Below, one piece after another: positions 28,122 to 38,773 of a stretch of 64,000 nucleotides of DNA. This DNA comes from Kazachstania africana CBS 2517 (taxonomy: Eukaryota; Ascomycota; Saccharomycetes; Saccharomycetales; Saccharomycetaceae): contig NC_018947.1 of NCBI RefSeq assembly GCF_000304475.1, positions 448,453 to 512,452 on the forward strand. The letters run 5' to 3'. How positions within the stretch are numbered: the stretch's first letter is position 1; each line of letters begins with the position of its first letter. The position numbers and the translations under genes were made by a program. A model generated the notes under the pieces. The model worked only from the letters and a program-made list of their open reading frames with translations. It ran no database searches and had not been told where the DNA came from.

Positions 28122-30761
28122 TTATTTATCATATTCTCCTTCGGAGAAGTTATCTTCCTGATCAGCAACTATGATGGAATCCTCATCTTCTGAACCGCCC
28201 GTTATTATCGACTTTGAGTCACTTTGGAAGTGAGACCAGTCACTATCGTTACTCATGCTTCGTCCTGTGGGATGTTGTGCGGATTCCGTAAGCTTCCTAC
28301 CATTTTTATGCAAATTAGAGTCGGTAGGTTGATTTATTTCATCAAAGTGTTCGGAATGTCCAGAAAGTTCATCCTCATCTTCTTCCAACAAAGGATTTTC
28401 ATTCACCTCTTCCATGAAATTATGTTGCGAATAGTCGAATTCATGATCATCCGTAGAAGATTCTTCCTTTATCGCATTTTCAGTTGGAGAAGAAGAACTT
28501 TTCAAGAAGTTCAGTTGCCTCGTCCTATTTCTCCTCCTTCCTCTAACAGTACCAGGTCTATTGTTAACTAGCGTTCTCTTTGATGACCATGAATGTTGTG
28601 CTCCGAATCGAGGTAAAACAGATTCCTTTATAGATGATGCTTTAGTATGATGAAGATTTTTGTTTAATTGTGTAGTAGTGGTGGTAATATCATAGAAAGA
28701 ATCCGCTCTTGAACTTCTATCTGACAAACTTGAGTTTTCAGAACGAATACTTAAATCTCTACGTAAGAACCGTATATTGGGTGGATTTGATAGCATTTCT
28801 GAATTGGAGCTTGATGAATGTTGAGTAAGTACACCTGTTGAACTTGAATGAGATATATTAGGTCTTATACTTGTATTGGGAATGAAAGACGTAGCTCCGT
28901 CCGTAGAATAATCCGATAAGTACGTCTCGGTTGATATTTGTGATAATCCAGAAAGAGGTCTTGAAGAAAACTTATTGTTTTCTACCGATCGTGATCTCGA
29001 TTTGTAAAGTGAGTTGGAGTCATAATTCCGTAGTGAAGCATTTCTCGAAAGGTCGCTAGATATAGTAGATTTAAACCTTTTGACAGTTTGTTCTTGAGAG
29101 ATTCCTTTAACATCAGCATCTTGCAAGTCACTTGAGAAAACAACGTTTAACGAAGTTTCCATGTCTTTTTTGGGAGACGATTTGCTTATTGAGGAAATTT
29201 TTGATTTAGAACTATTTTTAGCTTGTGAAGATCCTTTACCCATAAGAAAAGAATCGGTGACTGACCTTGATGGACTTTTCCTACCAGTCTTTTCTTCCTC
29301 GGGAAGACTGGAGATATTTGATTTAACATTGTTACTTGACGCATGCTTCTTCTGTTTGAAGAATTTCGAAAGTTTTGAGAATATGCCATTTTTACCGATT
29401 GCTTCAGTATTCTCTGAATGAGGAACTGTCGATATTGAATTACTAGATTTTCCCGTAGAGGAGTTTAATAGCACTGGCGCAGACGTTTGCCTAGCTGTTA
29501 ATGGATTTTTTTGCAATTCACTGGTTCTACTAATTATCTTACCAAGCGAAGTGTTCTTTCTTAATTCTAGAGAGGATCGTATTGGCTTATCATTTCCTAG
29601 TACATCAGATGAACAGGCGGATTCGAAAACCTTTCGTACTGAAAGAACCGATCTACTTCTTCTAGGACGATAGGACCTTTCGAGTTGTTTTTCACGTTCA
29701 AGTAAGAGTAGGTACAATCCTGCGAGCGAATCACATTTTTTCTTCATTATTGAGTGTTTTATTGACTGTGTGTCAAATCCAGATCTTTTTAGCCTTTTCA
29801 ACAACCTTTTTTCTATCTTTGAATGAAAGTGAATTGAATCGTTTCGTTGTCTTTGTATTATCTTATCGGTTTTTTCCAGTATAGTAAAACCATAAGGCTT
29901 TAAGAAATCATGCTTTAAAATTTCTCTAATAGTAGGTCTCTCAGTAGGATCCTTCTTAAGTAGCTTTTTGATTAAATCTTTAACGTCATTACTTGATATG
30001 TTATTAGTAAAATCAGGGTCCTCGTTAACAATTTTCCATTTCGTTTTCACTTCATCATCTTCATCAAACGGCATTGCGCCATAAATCATAGTATATAATA
30101 TGACACCTAAAGCCCAAATATCTATTTTGAAACCATCATATGATTTTCTTTCAATTAATTCAGGGGCCATGTACACGGTAGTACCACATACCGTCTCCAA
30201 TGTGGATCTAGTCATACACTCCCTAGTAAAGCCAAAATCAGTTAATTTGGCCCTGCCATGTTTGTCTAATAATATATTTTCTAGTTTTAAATCACGATGA
30301 ACACAATTTAGGGAATGTGCATAGTATACTGCTCCTACAATTTGGGCAAATAACTCGGTACATTCAGCAATCGGTATCCTTTTTGAAAATAAAAGATGAT
30401 CATACAATTCTTTACCTGGACAGTACTCTAATGCCATCCATACTTTCGTTTCAGTAACTATAATCTCATATACTTTGGTGATATATGGATAGTCAAATTG
30501 TCTATGATAAAAAACTTCCCTGACAATATTAGGATCATTCTTATCGCTTGTCTTCAAAACCACTTTACGGTGCGTTGGACGATGTAACGCTAGATATACT
30601 TTACCAAAACTCCCTTCACCAATCTGTTTTAGAATTCTGTAGTTACCAACTTCTATTAGCTCATCTGACATGAATTGTCCATACAACTTATTGTAGGCAG
30701 ACCCTATGATCGCTTTTATATTGTTTTGCTCTGCCTTAGTTGATGCATTGATCCCACTCAT
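28122..30761 (-). CDS. Protein kinase of unknown function (YPL150W-like)
   Basis: 879 aa from the ATG at 30761 (S. cerevisiae YPL150W about 901). The kinase domain spans about 41-292: GEGSFGKV (48-55), K70, HRDLKLEN (155-162), DFG (175-177), TTVYMAPE. All catalytic residues are present. The rest is Ser-rich, basic and probably disordered, ending in an acidic tail (about 780-879). The CAMK-like fold resembles Snf1/Nim1-related kinases. No substrate can be inferred. Gene order next to ATG5 and PPT2 matches S. cerevisiae but the whole block is flipped. The 3' end converges on the Ecd-family gene with 99 bp between. Confidence 0.9.
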   Translation of the reverse strand: MSGINASTKAEQNNIKAIIGSAYNKLYGQFMSDELIEVGNYRILKQIGEGSFGKVYLALHRPTHRKVVLKTSDKNDPNIVREVFYHRQFDYPYITKVYEIIVTETKVWMALEYCPGKELYDHLLFSKRIPIAECTELFAQIVGAVYYAHSLNCVHRDLKLENILLDKHGRAKLTDFGFTRECMTRSTLETVCGTTVYMAPELIERKSYDGFKIDIWALGVILYTMIYGAMPFDEDDEVKTKWKIVNEDPDFTNNISSNDVKDLIKKLLKKDPTERPTIREILKHDFLKPYGFTILEKTDKIIQRQRNDSIHFHSKIEKRLLKRLKRSGFDTQSIKHSIMKKKCDSLAGLYLLLLEREKQLERSYRPRRSRSVLSVRKVFESACSSDVLGNDKPIRSSLELRKNTSLGKIISRTSELQKNPLTARQTSAPVLLNSSTGKSSNSISTVPHSENTEAIGKNGIFSKLSKFFKQKKHASSNNVKSNISSLPEEEKTGRKSPSRSVTDSFLMGKGSSQAKNSSKSKISSISKSSPKKDMETSLNVVFSSDLQDADVKGISQEQTVKRFKSTISSDLSRNASLRNYDSNSLYKSRSRSVENNKFSSRPLSGLSQISTETYLSDYSTDGATSFIPNTSIRPNISHSSSTGVLTQHSSSSNSEMLSNPPNIRFLRRDLSIRSENSSLSDRSSRADSFYDITTTTTQLNKNLHHTKASSIKESVLPRFGAQHSWSSKRTLVNNRPGTVRGRRRNRTRQLNFLKSSSSPTENAIKEESSTDDHEFDYSQHNFMEEVNENPLLEEDEDELSGHSEHFDEINQPTDSNLHKNGRKLTESAQHPTGRSMSNDSDWSHFQSDSKSIITGGSEDEDSIIVADQEDNFSEGEYDK

Positions 30762-31349
30762 CACAGGGTTGGTATATAATACGTGTAAATATAATTTAAT
30801 AGATTCTTAGCAACAAACAACAGTTATTTGATAATTTTCTAATGTAATTCACTCAATTTTATAACTTTTTGTGAATGTTCAGCAAGGTTTGATGAACAGT
30901 ACTCCTGTTGATCCACTCAATTAGATACCTATACCCGGTGTTCAACTGATGTGACTTATTCTCTCTGTTTAAGTGATGCATCAAGTTACACTATGAAACC
31001 TAATAATAACTTCACTTTAACGCCTCACGTGCAACACGACAGGTCACATGACAATTAAAACATTATTCAAATGTTTAAGCAGTTATAAAATAGCTTGGGA
31101 TTACCACTGCAGGCGTTTTATGCTACTTAGTAGATTGGTGGTTGGGTAAGGAATCATATATTTGTTGCGTGGCACCCATGTTTCCGTTGCTGCAAGAGTT
31201 CAAGAGCAGTCCAGGCGAGACATCAACGACAAAGCCATAATTCGATCTTGTAAAAATGTATAAATGATTTATAAAGAGGGATGCTCTACTTATCTTTGAG
31301 AAGCAGGCATATATTGTGCTTTAGGCACCTGGGGGGTTGGAGAGTGCTG
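30762..31349. other. Intergenic, YPL150W-like promoter / KES1 3' end
   Basis: 588 bp. It contains a CACGTG E-box at 31026-31031 with a nearby TCACATGAC at about 31043-31051. No ORF or RNA gene is recognised. It is one flank of the inverted block. Confidence 0.45.
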
Positions 31350-32702
31350 TTATAGAACAATTTCTTGTTCGTCATCCCATGCACTTCTATTGAACTTCCA
31401 GTGGACGGAGGTTATGTTATCTTTCTTGTCACCCTTTTCACCGATTAGAGTACCGCTGGGTACATTTTTTTGAGAATAATGTAGTAATTTAGCCAATTTT
31501 ATGAACTCATCTTCCTTTTCTGGTTTCTGTTTACCACTGTCGCTAATGAGATCATAATCCACGTCATTAAACCATCTCCTGTGCCAAGTTGTACCTTTCG
31601 CCTCCTCCTGTTTCCGTAGTTCCCTTTGAGACTCTTCTAGTACATTTTTCGTGGTGGTAATGGTATTCATATCCTTGCTCTTTATTGCTTCAGCTACCGC
31701 TTCCCACGCCTTTCTGCTTTCTAGAGGATGTTGCTTTTCGATAGGTTTGACACATAAGTGCTCTACAGGCGTTTTATTGGCATCATAGAACAAGATGGCA
31801 TGGCTAGGTTTCCCACCACTCAAATTTTGGGAAATCTTGGACTTGCCTGACCATTGACCATGAATAGTGAACAATGCATTGGTTTTAAGTTTCGAGGCCT
31901 CGAAATTTCTGTAGATATGTGCCTTGTAATAATTTTTCTTACCTGAGAAATAACCTCTACCAGAATATTCGATGACACAAAGCAATCCAGTGGAAGATTG
32001 TATATACGATTTACCGTCCAATTCAACAAAGGGTGACCCAACTAGAATCCCCTCGACGTGTAAAGGAGGTGTTGTGATTAAGTAAGTTTCATTTTTTACG
32101 TTTAAAATGGTATGTCCGTATTGTTTAACATTAAGCATCAAAGATTTCGTGAAAGTTGCTTTGAATCGATTGTAACCTTCTAATTTGACGTTATTTTTAT
32201 CGTTAAACACACTGAATGCGGTAATTGGAGGATGATGTGATACTTGCTCACTCAAAAGTACAGTTTCCTCAAATCTCTCCTTATTACGATTATTTTCCCA
32301 TTTGCCAACGAATACCTCCCCTAGAAATGGATTCAATGGCTTCTTTTCTGAACCCATTGATTCGTTACGTGAGCAATATTGAGATTTGAGTGTCGAAATG
32401 AACCATTTGGTAACTGACAGCAACCTGGTAACCTCGGGAGATTCCAAATTGAACCGATTAATGTGAACAATATCATTGTCATCGACGATATTCTCAAGTA
32501 AATATGTCTTATAATTATCCTGGGTTATGAAAGATGCCTCTAGGAACAGATCTGGATGTTCTGCCCAATATTGGGAGAATTCAGATAGTGACACGGGGGA
32601 TAGGATGAATGGTGGCGCAGATAAGGATGAGAGATCACCATTGAATGAAGTTAACGACTTCAAAAATGAACTCCATGTGGAACTACTTGCGTATTGAGAC
32701 AT
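31350..32702 (-). CDS. KES1: Oxysterol-binding protein homologue Kes1/Osh4
   Basis: 450 aa from the ATG at 32702, where near-identity to S. cerevisiae Osh4 begins ([20 protein letters not shown]). Upstream in-frame codons are not part of the family. Features: the N-terminal amphipathic lid (about 1-29) with [11 protein letters not shown], the OSBP signature EQVSHHPP (152-159), [13 protein letters not shown] (about 117-129) and LESRKAW. Relative to S. cerevisiae (434 aa) there is an insert near 70-86. The protein exchanges ergosterol and PI4P at Golgi membranes and opposes Sec14-dependent secretion. Confidence 0.96.
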   Translation of the reverse strand: MSQYASSSTWSSFLKSLTSFNGDLSSLSAPPFILSPVSLSEFSQYWAEHPDLFLEASFITQDNYKTYLLENIVDDNDIVHINRFNLESPEVTRLLSVTKWFISTLKSQYCSRNESMGSEKKPLNPFLGEVFVGKWENNRNKERFEETVLLSEQVSHHPPITAFSVFNDKNNVKLEGYNRFKATFTKSLMLNVKQYGHTILNVKNETYLITTPPLHVEGILVGSPFVELDGKSYIQSSTGLLCVIEYSGRGYFSGKKNYYKAHIYRNFEASKLKTNALFTIHGQWSGKSKISQNLSGGKPSHAILFYDANKTPVEHLCVKPIEKQHPLESRKAWEAVAEAIKSKDMNTITTTKNVLEESQRELRKQEEAKGTTWHRRWFNDVDYDLISDSGKQKPEKEDEFIKLAKLLHYSQKNVPSGTLIGEKGDKKDNITSVHWKFNRSAWDDEQEIVL

Positions 32703-32973
32703 TAGAGACCTGGTAAAGGTATATACAGCAGCTAACTGAGTTACTCTTTGACCGTCAAACTGTAATATAAAATTGATCATTTTTCATATAATCCCTGACA
32801 TAAAAATACGAGCGGAATATCATTATAGGAATGGCTAATACACTTCGCCCCCCTAGGGCAGAGGTTCAATCAAATACAATCCCATGGGTAACCTATATAG
32901 TAGCTAAATGTACATAAGCAAATTCTAGATTATCAGTCAAGCCTTTGACTGGAATAAATTAGAAATTGGGTTA

Positions 32974-33298
32974 ACTTGTCAGACTACCATTCACGCCCAC
33001 CCTAAATTCCATCTCTCTTCGAAAGAGTACATGGAAAGGGTCAAGATCATCGCGCCAATTAAAACTCAACGAACCTACTAGGTAAGTTGTTGAAATGCAA
33101 CCGGCAAAGCATATGAACATTTTTGATTAGATGGCCGAATTGCTAAGAATTGCGGACCAAGCTATTTAAAAATTTTCTGGTTTCTCACTCTAGGGCATGA
33201 AGGTTTTGTCACTCATCAACCAAGTTGGATTCAGTGGCTCTTTTGAAGAGTCAAAGAGTGACGATTACTATAGAAATGATCCTATGAAGTACGTCGAC
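32974..33298 (-). ncRNA. SNR17: U3 snoRNA, apparently intronless
   Basis: Read on the minus strand, 325 nt from 33298 to 32974 match yeast U3. It begins GTCGACGTACTTCATAGGAT and contains the box C' region (complement of CTCATCAACC at 33212-33221), box B GAGTGAGAAACC (complement of 33179-33190), box C CGATGATCT (complement of 33044-33052) and terminal box D GTCTGA (32979-32984). U3 guides SSU processome assembly and 18S pre-rRNA cleavage by pairing with the 5' ETS and 18S. In S. cerevisiae SNR17A and SNR17B the first 14 or so nt are split off by an intron; here they are contiguous with the rest, with two extra bases (TA) at the junction. SNR17B is also next to KES1 and RPL33A. Confidence 0.95.
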
Positions 33299-33466
33299 AT
33301 AGATTTTAAAATAAAAACAAAAAGTAAAAGGAAAAGATGAAATTAATATAACTTTTAACTTGAATGGCACTGCCTTTATATACTTTTTGCAGGTCGTCTT
33401 CCACAAGGAAAAAAAAAAAGAAAAGAAAACGTCTCGCATCGAGGTTTGGGTTGGCCAAGAATTCTG

Positions 33467-33474
33467 TTAGGGCT
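33467..33474 (-). promoter_or_regulatory. Tbf1 site upstream of U3
   Basis: TTAGGGCT on the plus strand is the complement of AGCCCTAA, an exact match to the ARCCCTAA element bound by Tbf1 at many yeast snoRNA promoters. It lies about 170 bp upstream of the U3 5' end. The TBF1 gene itself is in this window at 56621-58315. Confidence 0.75.
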
Positions 33475-33712
33475 TGGCCCAGAGGGTTTGGTCTCAGATC
33501 TGGCAAGAGTGTACGAAAGCCAAATGGTACAAAGCATGCAACTGCCTCGACTACAACTCTACCAGATGAAAACATGTTGCATGCAGTTACTAAGCTACAA
33601 GGACCTCTCACTTTCAGCAGTCGATGCACTCTTGCCCCATTGCCTCTCACCTTGCTACGTAACACCTGGCATATTCTTCTGTATACAACAAGTCATAGCC
33701 ATCTTTATCGTT

Positions 33713-33762
33713 GCGATGAGCTCTCTCGTTTGACTGTTTTTTTCTATCGTCACCCATACATT
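33713..33762. promoter_or_regulatory. PAC and Rap1 sites between U3 and RPL33
   Basis: A PAC motif GCGATGAGCT lies at 33713-33722 and a Rap1 site CACCCATACATT at 33751-33762. They are about 390-440 bp from the RPL33 ATG and 415-460 bp from the U3 5' end. Rap1 is the usual activator of ribosomal protein genes, so this site most likely serves RPL33. The PAC site could serve either side. Confidence 0.72.
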
Positions 33763-33840
33763 TTGTGATTCCAGAAAATTTCTTCGAATTTTTTTGTGCG
33801 TCGCTCTCCGAAAAAAAACAGAAAAATCTTCTGCATGAAA

Positions 33841-34050
33841 AACGAATTCTGCCCATCGGAAGGGACGCCAGGCCGAACAGTCAGTTCGAGGTGTCAGCCT
33901 GGGGACAGACTTCTCAGCTTCCTGGGCAGGAATCCTTGCAGCGGTCTCGGGTGGAGAACATCCTTTGCTAGACGGAGGCTTTGGACGGAACTGACGGCAG
34001 CCCTCTCGCCAGACAGATTCGGTTCAGTACCTGGATTGGGAAGGATACTG
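33841..34050. other. GC-rich segment in RPL33 upstream region
   Basis: Three consecutive 60-base lines (33841-34020) contain about 57-60% G+C by hand count, in a window whose other intergenic sequence is well below 45%. The segment lies between the Rap1 site and the RPL33 start codon. It has no supported ORF and no tRNA signature. Function unknown. Confidence 0.5.
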
Positions 34051-34154
34051 TGAAATTTCAGAAGTAATGGCATTAGGTATTCAAGGTTGGGTATTTAGAT
34101 ATAGTTCTTAAAATAAGGTTACGACAGCTGTCATAATAGAGATAACTAGTAACA

Positions 34155-34744
<590 letters not shown>

Positions 34745-34946
34745 GCGCATTATGTATTTTTAATATTAATTACTACATTTTTTAAAATTTAAATATTATA
34801 AAATTTAATGCAATAAATACAAAATAATATAATTTTCATTTATTAGAATGTCAAATATGTTTAGTGTCTCTGTTACATAGTCTTTTTTTTTTGATATGCA
34901 ATTTTGCGAAATTAATGTTGTATATGTCTGTATGTAATGCTAGCGT

Positions 34947-37400
34947 TCAAAGTCTTGTACTTCTCCTTTTGAAAAAATCCATCACTTTCTTAGCAGTTGT
35001 CGAATGCTGGGCTCCTGCATTCTCCTTCGTACCTTTTATGTCTCTTGCTACCTTTTTGAAATCTCTAAACGATTGTCTATTGGCAATAGTATTTGAAATG
35101 TCCCGCTTCAATGGTAATTGCTGATTCGGCATATTAGAATTGGTAGTAGATGTGTGATGAACATGCTCATTCTGTGTGTTGAAGGCAAATAAACTGAATC
35201 TCTTCCTATCAGGATACTTCCTCTCTGGCTTTTCATCCTCAGGGTTATTCAATTTTAGATTATCAACTTGTTCATGTAACAATCTAATACTCGAGTCTAC
35301 GTCATGCTTGGATGATGACTGACTTGTCATATTGATTGAAACGTTGTCAGTACGGATATATGCCTTATCTTTTATTGAGAATGACCGGCGTGGGTACAAT
35401 TTTGGTGAGTTCTCCGCCGAATTAGCAACAGAAGTCACCGCTGTGTCAACATCTAAGCGTGGAACATTGTCAAAAGGTGAATCTGAATATTCCGTTTTCT
35501 TGGAACTCTGTGAATCTGAAGGGATCTTTTGTTTCGCATAATCTGGTTTAGTGTCAAAACTAAAATCATCTTCCAGCACTGTGGAAAAGGTTCCAGGATG
35601 ATATGATGTAGGTCTTGGTTTTCTATGTGAGATGTTGCTGGAATGTTTAGGTAATATATTACTATGATTTCCCCTCTTGATTGTTGGACGAGTATATGTA
35701 TTTGGACCAAATTGAGAATGTAACATTGAAGAGTTCTTCACGGGAAGTTCCGGAAGAATATCCTCTATGGAGGTGTCCCCGTTATGCTGGGTTTCATGGA
35801 ACACATTCTCAAGTTGAGAATTTTCCTTACCAGTTATTGATTTTTTAGAAAGTGGTGATGTATTGTTTCTAAAGGAATTATTCATCAAAGGAGATTTTCC
35901 AACACTGGACGAATTCGATTTTCTCCTATCTTTCGAAGCCCTAATGGAAGAATTGTAGTACTCCCTCTCCGCATCTACAACAGCTTGCAATGCTATTGAT
36001 GCTGCAGAATTGCTTCGTTTATGTAATTCTGAATTTCTGCTTACTGGAGAGTGACGACGCTCTGGAGAAGTGGAAGGTGGAATCGTAAGGACATGCGATT
36101 GTGACTCTCTTGGTGGTACAGGAAATGAAATAAGCGTAGAATCCATTATTAGAGAGTTTCTCTTTTCATTTCCAGAGCCCATTGATGAAATTGAACATGA
36201 TGAATGCGGTCTTGTCTTGTTTAGATTAGTATTTGCGTTGTTGCTATTATTTGAATATTGTTTTTTACTATGTTTTGGTAATCTAAGTATGCTTTGTGAA
36301 CGTGAAATGTTATCCCATTCTTCTGGAGAGATTGATAAAAATGGTGTGTGAGGTTTCAGCCACTGATGCTTCAAGATATATCTCAAATCAACCCTTTTCT
36401 TGGGATCAGCGATTAGAATTCTTCGCAACAAATCTCTTGGAATGGCCGTAATGTATTCTGGAAATTTTAATGGAGTGGTCGTAATGTAGAAATACAATTT
36501 AGCAATATTTTCACCACTTGGATTTTCTGGATCATCATCCCAGGGAAGATAACCTGCGAGCATAGCAAACAATATAATTCCACATGACCAAATATCCACC
36601 TTTCTTGCTTCATATGGTTGTGAACTTATTACCAACTCAGGTGCAGCATAACATGGAGAACCACACGACGTTTTCATCAGTTCGTTACTAGTAACGAATT
36701 CATTAACGAATCCGAAATCGGTTATAATAAGGTTTTCATTCTTGTCTAATAGAATATTTTCCAATTTTAAGTCTCTATGAATTAACCCTTTCGAATGAAT
36801 ATAATTTACACCAGATATTAACTGAGCAAATAATTTACATGCTATCGTTTCTTTTAACCTTTTTTTCCTTTGAATATATTTGTAGAATTCACCGCCTGAA
36901 GCGTATTCCAATACTATGCCAATATATTTTGAGTTTTGTAAAACTTCATCTAGTTTAACAATATTTGGGTGTGTTAATTGTTTTAATGCATTAATTTCAC
37001 GATATATTTTAATTTCCCTTCTTGGATCCTTCGATATTGTATCTCTTCTAATAAGTTTTATTGCCACTTGTTTCGGTACTTCTATGGGTAACGCAGGAGT
37101 CGCGTACAAGCCAAGACCATTTGCCGATGGACTGTGGCTTTGCTTATTCGAGATACTCTTAGACCATCCTAATTTTACCTTCCCAAACTCACCCTGGCCT
37201 ATAGTGGATCCAATAATATAAGGACCAAACGTAACATAGCGTCGTTTTTGCTTCGGATTTATATCCTTTTTATTTGAAGAAGAGTGCAGTAATAAATCAT
37301 TAGTATTTCCCGTGATAGAACTGCTCCCATGTGAGTTTAGTAGTGAATATGTATAGGAGGCTCCTTCGTAGCAGGTGTGACGTTTGCTCACACTCGTCAT
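34947..37400 (-). CDS. FRK1: Protein kinase of the Frk1/Kin4 family
   Basis: 817 aa from the ATG at 37400; MTSVSKRHT there resembles the Kin4 N-terminus. The kinase domain is at about 57-365: GQGEFGKV (68-75), K115, HRDLKLEN (208-215), DFG (228-230), activation segment KTSCGSPCYAAPE (about 243-255). A 28-residue insert rich in Ser/Pro sits between glycine loop and the catalytic lysine. The tail is disordered with PTSYHPG and a C-terminal KKVMDFFKRRSTRL. S. cerevisiae has a duplicate pair, KIN4 (YOR233W, spindle position checkpoint) and FRK1 (YPL141C). Synteny next to RPL33A and UME1 points to the FRK1 locus. Which function is kept cannot be read from sequence. Confidence 0.88.
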   Translation of the reverse strand: MTSVSKRHTCYEGASYTYSLLNSHGSSSITGNTNDLLLHSSSNKKDINPKQKRRYVTFGPYIIGSTIGQGEFGKVKLGWSKSISNKQSHSPSANGLGLYATPALPIEVPKQVAIKLIRRDTISKDPRREIKIYREINALKQLTHPNIVKLDEVLQNSKYIGIVLEYASGGEFYKYIQRKKRLKETIACKLFAQLISGVNYIHSKGLIHRDLKLENILLDKNENLIITDFGFVNEFVTSNELMKTSCGSPCYAAPELVISSQPYEARKVDIWSCGIILFAMLAGYLPWDDDPENPSGENIAKLYFYITTTPLKFPEYITAIPRDLLRRILIADPKKRVDLRYILKHQWLKPHTPFLSISPEEWDNISRSQSILRLPKHSKKQYSNNSNNANTNLNKTRPHSSCSISSMGSGNEKRNSLIMDSTLISFPVPPRESQSHVLTIPPSTSPERRHSPVSRNSELHKRSNSAASIALQAVVDAEREYYNSSIRASKDRRKSNSSSVGKSPLMNNSFRNNTSPLSKKSITGKENSQLENVFHETQHNGDTSIEDILPELPVKNSSMLHSQFGPNTYTRPTIKRGNHSNILPKHSSNISHRKPRPTSYHPGTFSTVLEDDFSFDTKPDYAKQKIPSDSQSSKKTEYSDSPFDNVPRLDVDTAVTSVANSAENSPKLYPRRSFSIKDKAYIRTDNVSINMTSQSSSKHDVDSSIRLLHEQVDNLKLNNPEDEKPERKYPDRKRFSLFAFNTQNEHVHHTSTTNSNMPNQQLPLKRDISNTIANRQSFRDFKKVARDIKGTKENAGAQHSTTAKKVMDFFKRRSTRL

Positions 37401-38773
37401 AGTTCTGGAGTGAGTATTTGGAACTTCTCGTTCAGTGTGAATATAAACCTGCCTTTTCTTGCCGTATGTACAGGTATGTAAAGTGTCTAGAGGCAATAGT
37501 CTTCTGGACTCAGAAATGGAATATAAATTCCTTATAAGTTTCTCTGGGTAAATAGCTTACAAATGAGTCTTACAGAGGGATGGTGATGAGATATAAATAT
37601 CAATGACCACTGAAGGAAGGGGTAACCTGAGAGATTTTCTACGCTTCTTAAAGTTTAACTTACTCAATCAAAACTCTTTGCAACTTGGCTTAAACCTTAG
37701 TTGTTTTCCTCGAGGATTATATTTAGAAACCTATTTGTTTACATTTCCGAAAAAGGAATGTATATCAGTAACTCTCCTATTATGGACATTAATACTCGGA
37801 AAAATTAAAGATTTTTCCTATTCAGGAAATCCGACACAGATTTTTGTTTACATATTGACTGCAATTGGAAGTATACTGCCAAGATCTAACAGTAGTGGAA
37901 GATACGAGGTGATGAGCTCTCGAGAATGCTAAGCAACAAGGGTTGGAGAAAGTTTTAATCTTGGAATTTAGGGCTGGAACGGTAGAGAGCAGCTAATAGT
38001 GCAGATCAAAATATCTACGTTTGTGAATGCCACGACATATGCAGTTCTAATTCAATTTCGATGCTAGCAGACATACATTAGGTTTAAAGAGCGTCCAGCA
38101 ACGTAACTATGCATGTCTCAGTTCTTTACCGCACATATATGCCACTTTTTATCAAAGTAGCGCTGCGACGTTCACCTGGGCAAGAAGTTATTAATGCTAT
38201 ATATATCTAATAATACGTGTATAGCTAGTATGAATAATTATCAGGACCACGCTATTTCAGATTGTAGGTGGGAAGCAGGTTCTTTTGTGGCTATTCCGCT
38301 GCTCAACATTTTATTAATTAACGCCTACTGGGGTAATTGGTAGGCATCCACTAGGAGTAAAGAGTGCAGACTTTACAAAGATGTGTCGATAATGTGAACA
38401 GTGGTCACAACAAACTCGACACCAACGAAAACAGCAGGCTCCAATGTATCCTTATGATATTCGAGATTGTAAAGTCCTTTTCGGACTACTTACGGTAGCG
38501 TAAGCCAATTGCTACATTGAACTCGAAGCGATGTGGGGTTCTAGATATGGCTTTATTATATATGCTCAATCTCATTTTTACAATTCTATTATCAAATTTT
38601 GAAGAGAGCTCTAATAGTGCGTAGTATGATCTTTTAGAATTCATATTTATCTGGATTCTTCCTTTACTTTTAGTTTACTTTTTCAATACTTTCAATCCTT
38701 CGATAAAAAAAATACATTTTTAAGTTAACATAAAATTCATAGAAAATATGTACGGATTAGATTATTATACAGG
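37401..38773. other. Large gene-free interval where MKK2 lies in S. cerevisiae
   Basis: 1373 bp with no credible gene. MKK2 occupies this place in S. cerevisiae between FRK1 and UME1; I find no recognisable kinase relic. A 109-codon ATG ORF (37603-37932) matches nothing I know. Two adjacent short hairpins occur at 38473-38487 (AGTCC/GGACT) and 38489-38504 (CTTACG/CGTAAG). Confidence 0.5.

Noticed and set aside
32703..32780. 26-residue N-terminal extension of KES1
   Set aside because: Similarity to Osh4 starts exactly at the ATG at 32702, and the first extension codon is not ATG.
33364..33768. A 134-codon ATG ORF between U3 and RPL33
   Set aside because: Low-complexity Lys-rich start, no family match, and it covers the Tbf1, PAC and Rap1 sites.
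37603..37932. A 109-codon ATG ORF in the MKK2-locus gap
   Set aside because: No family resemblance and no conserved kinase motif. Kept only as a remark.
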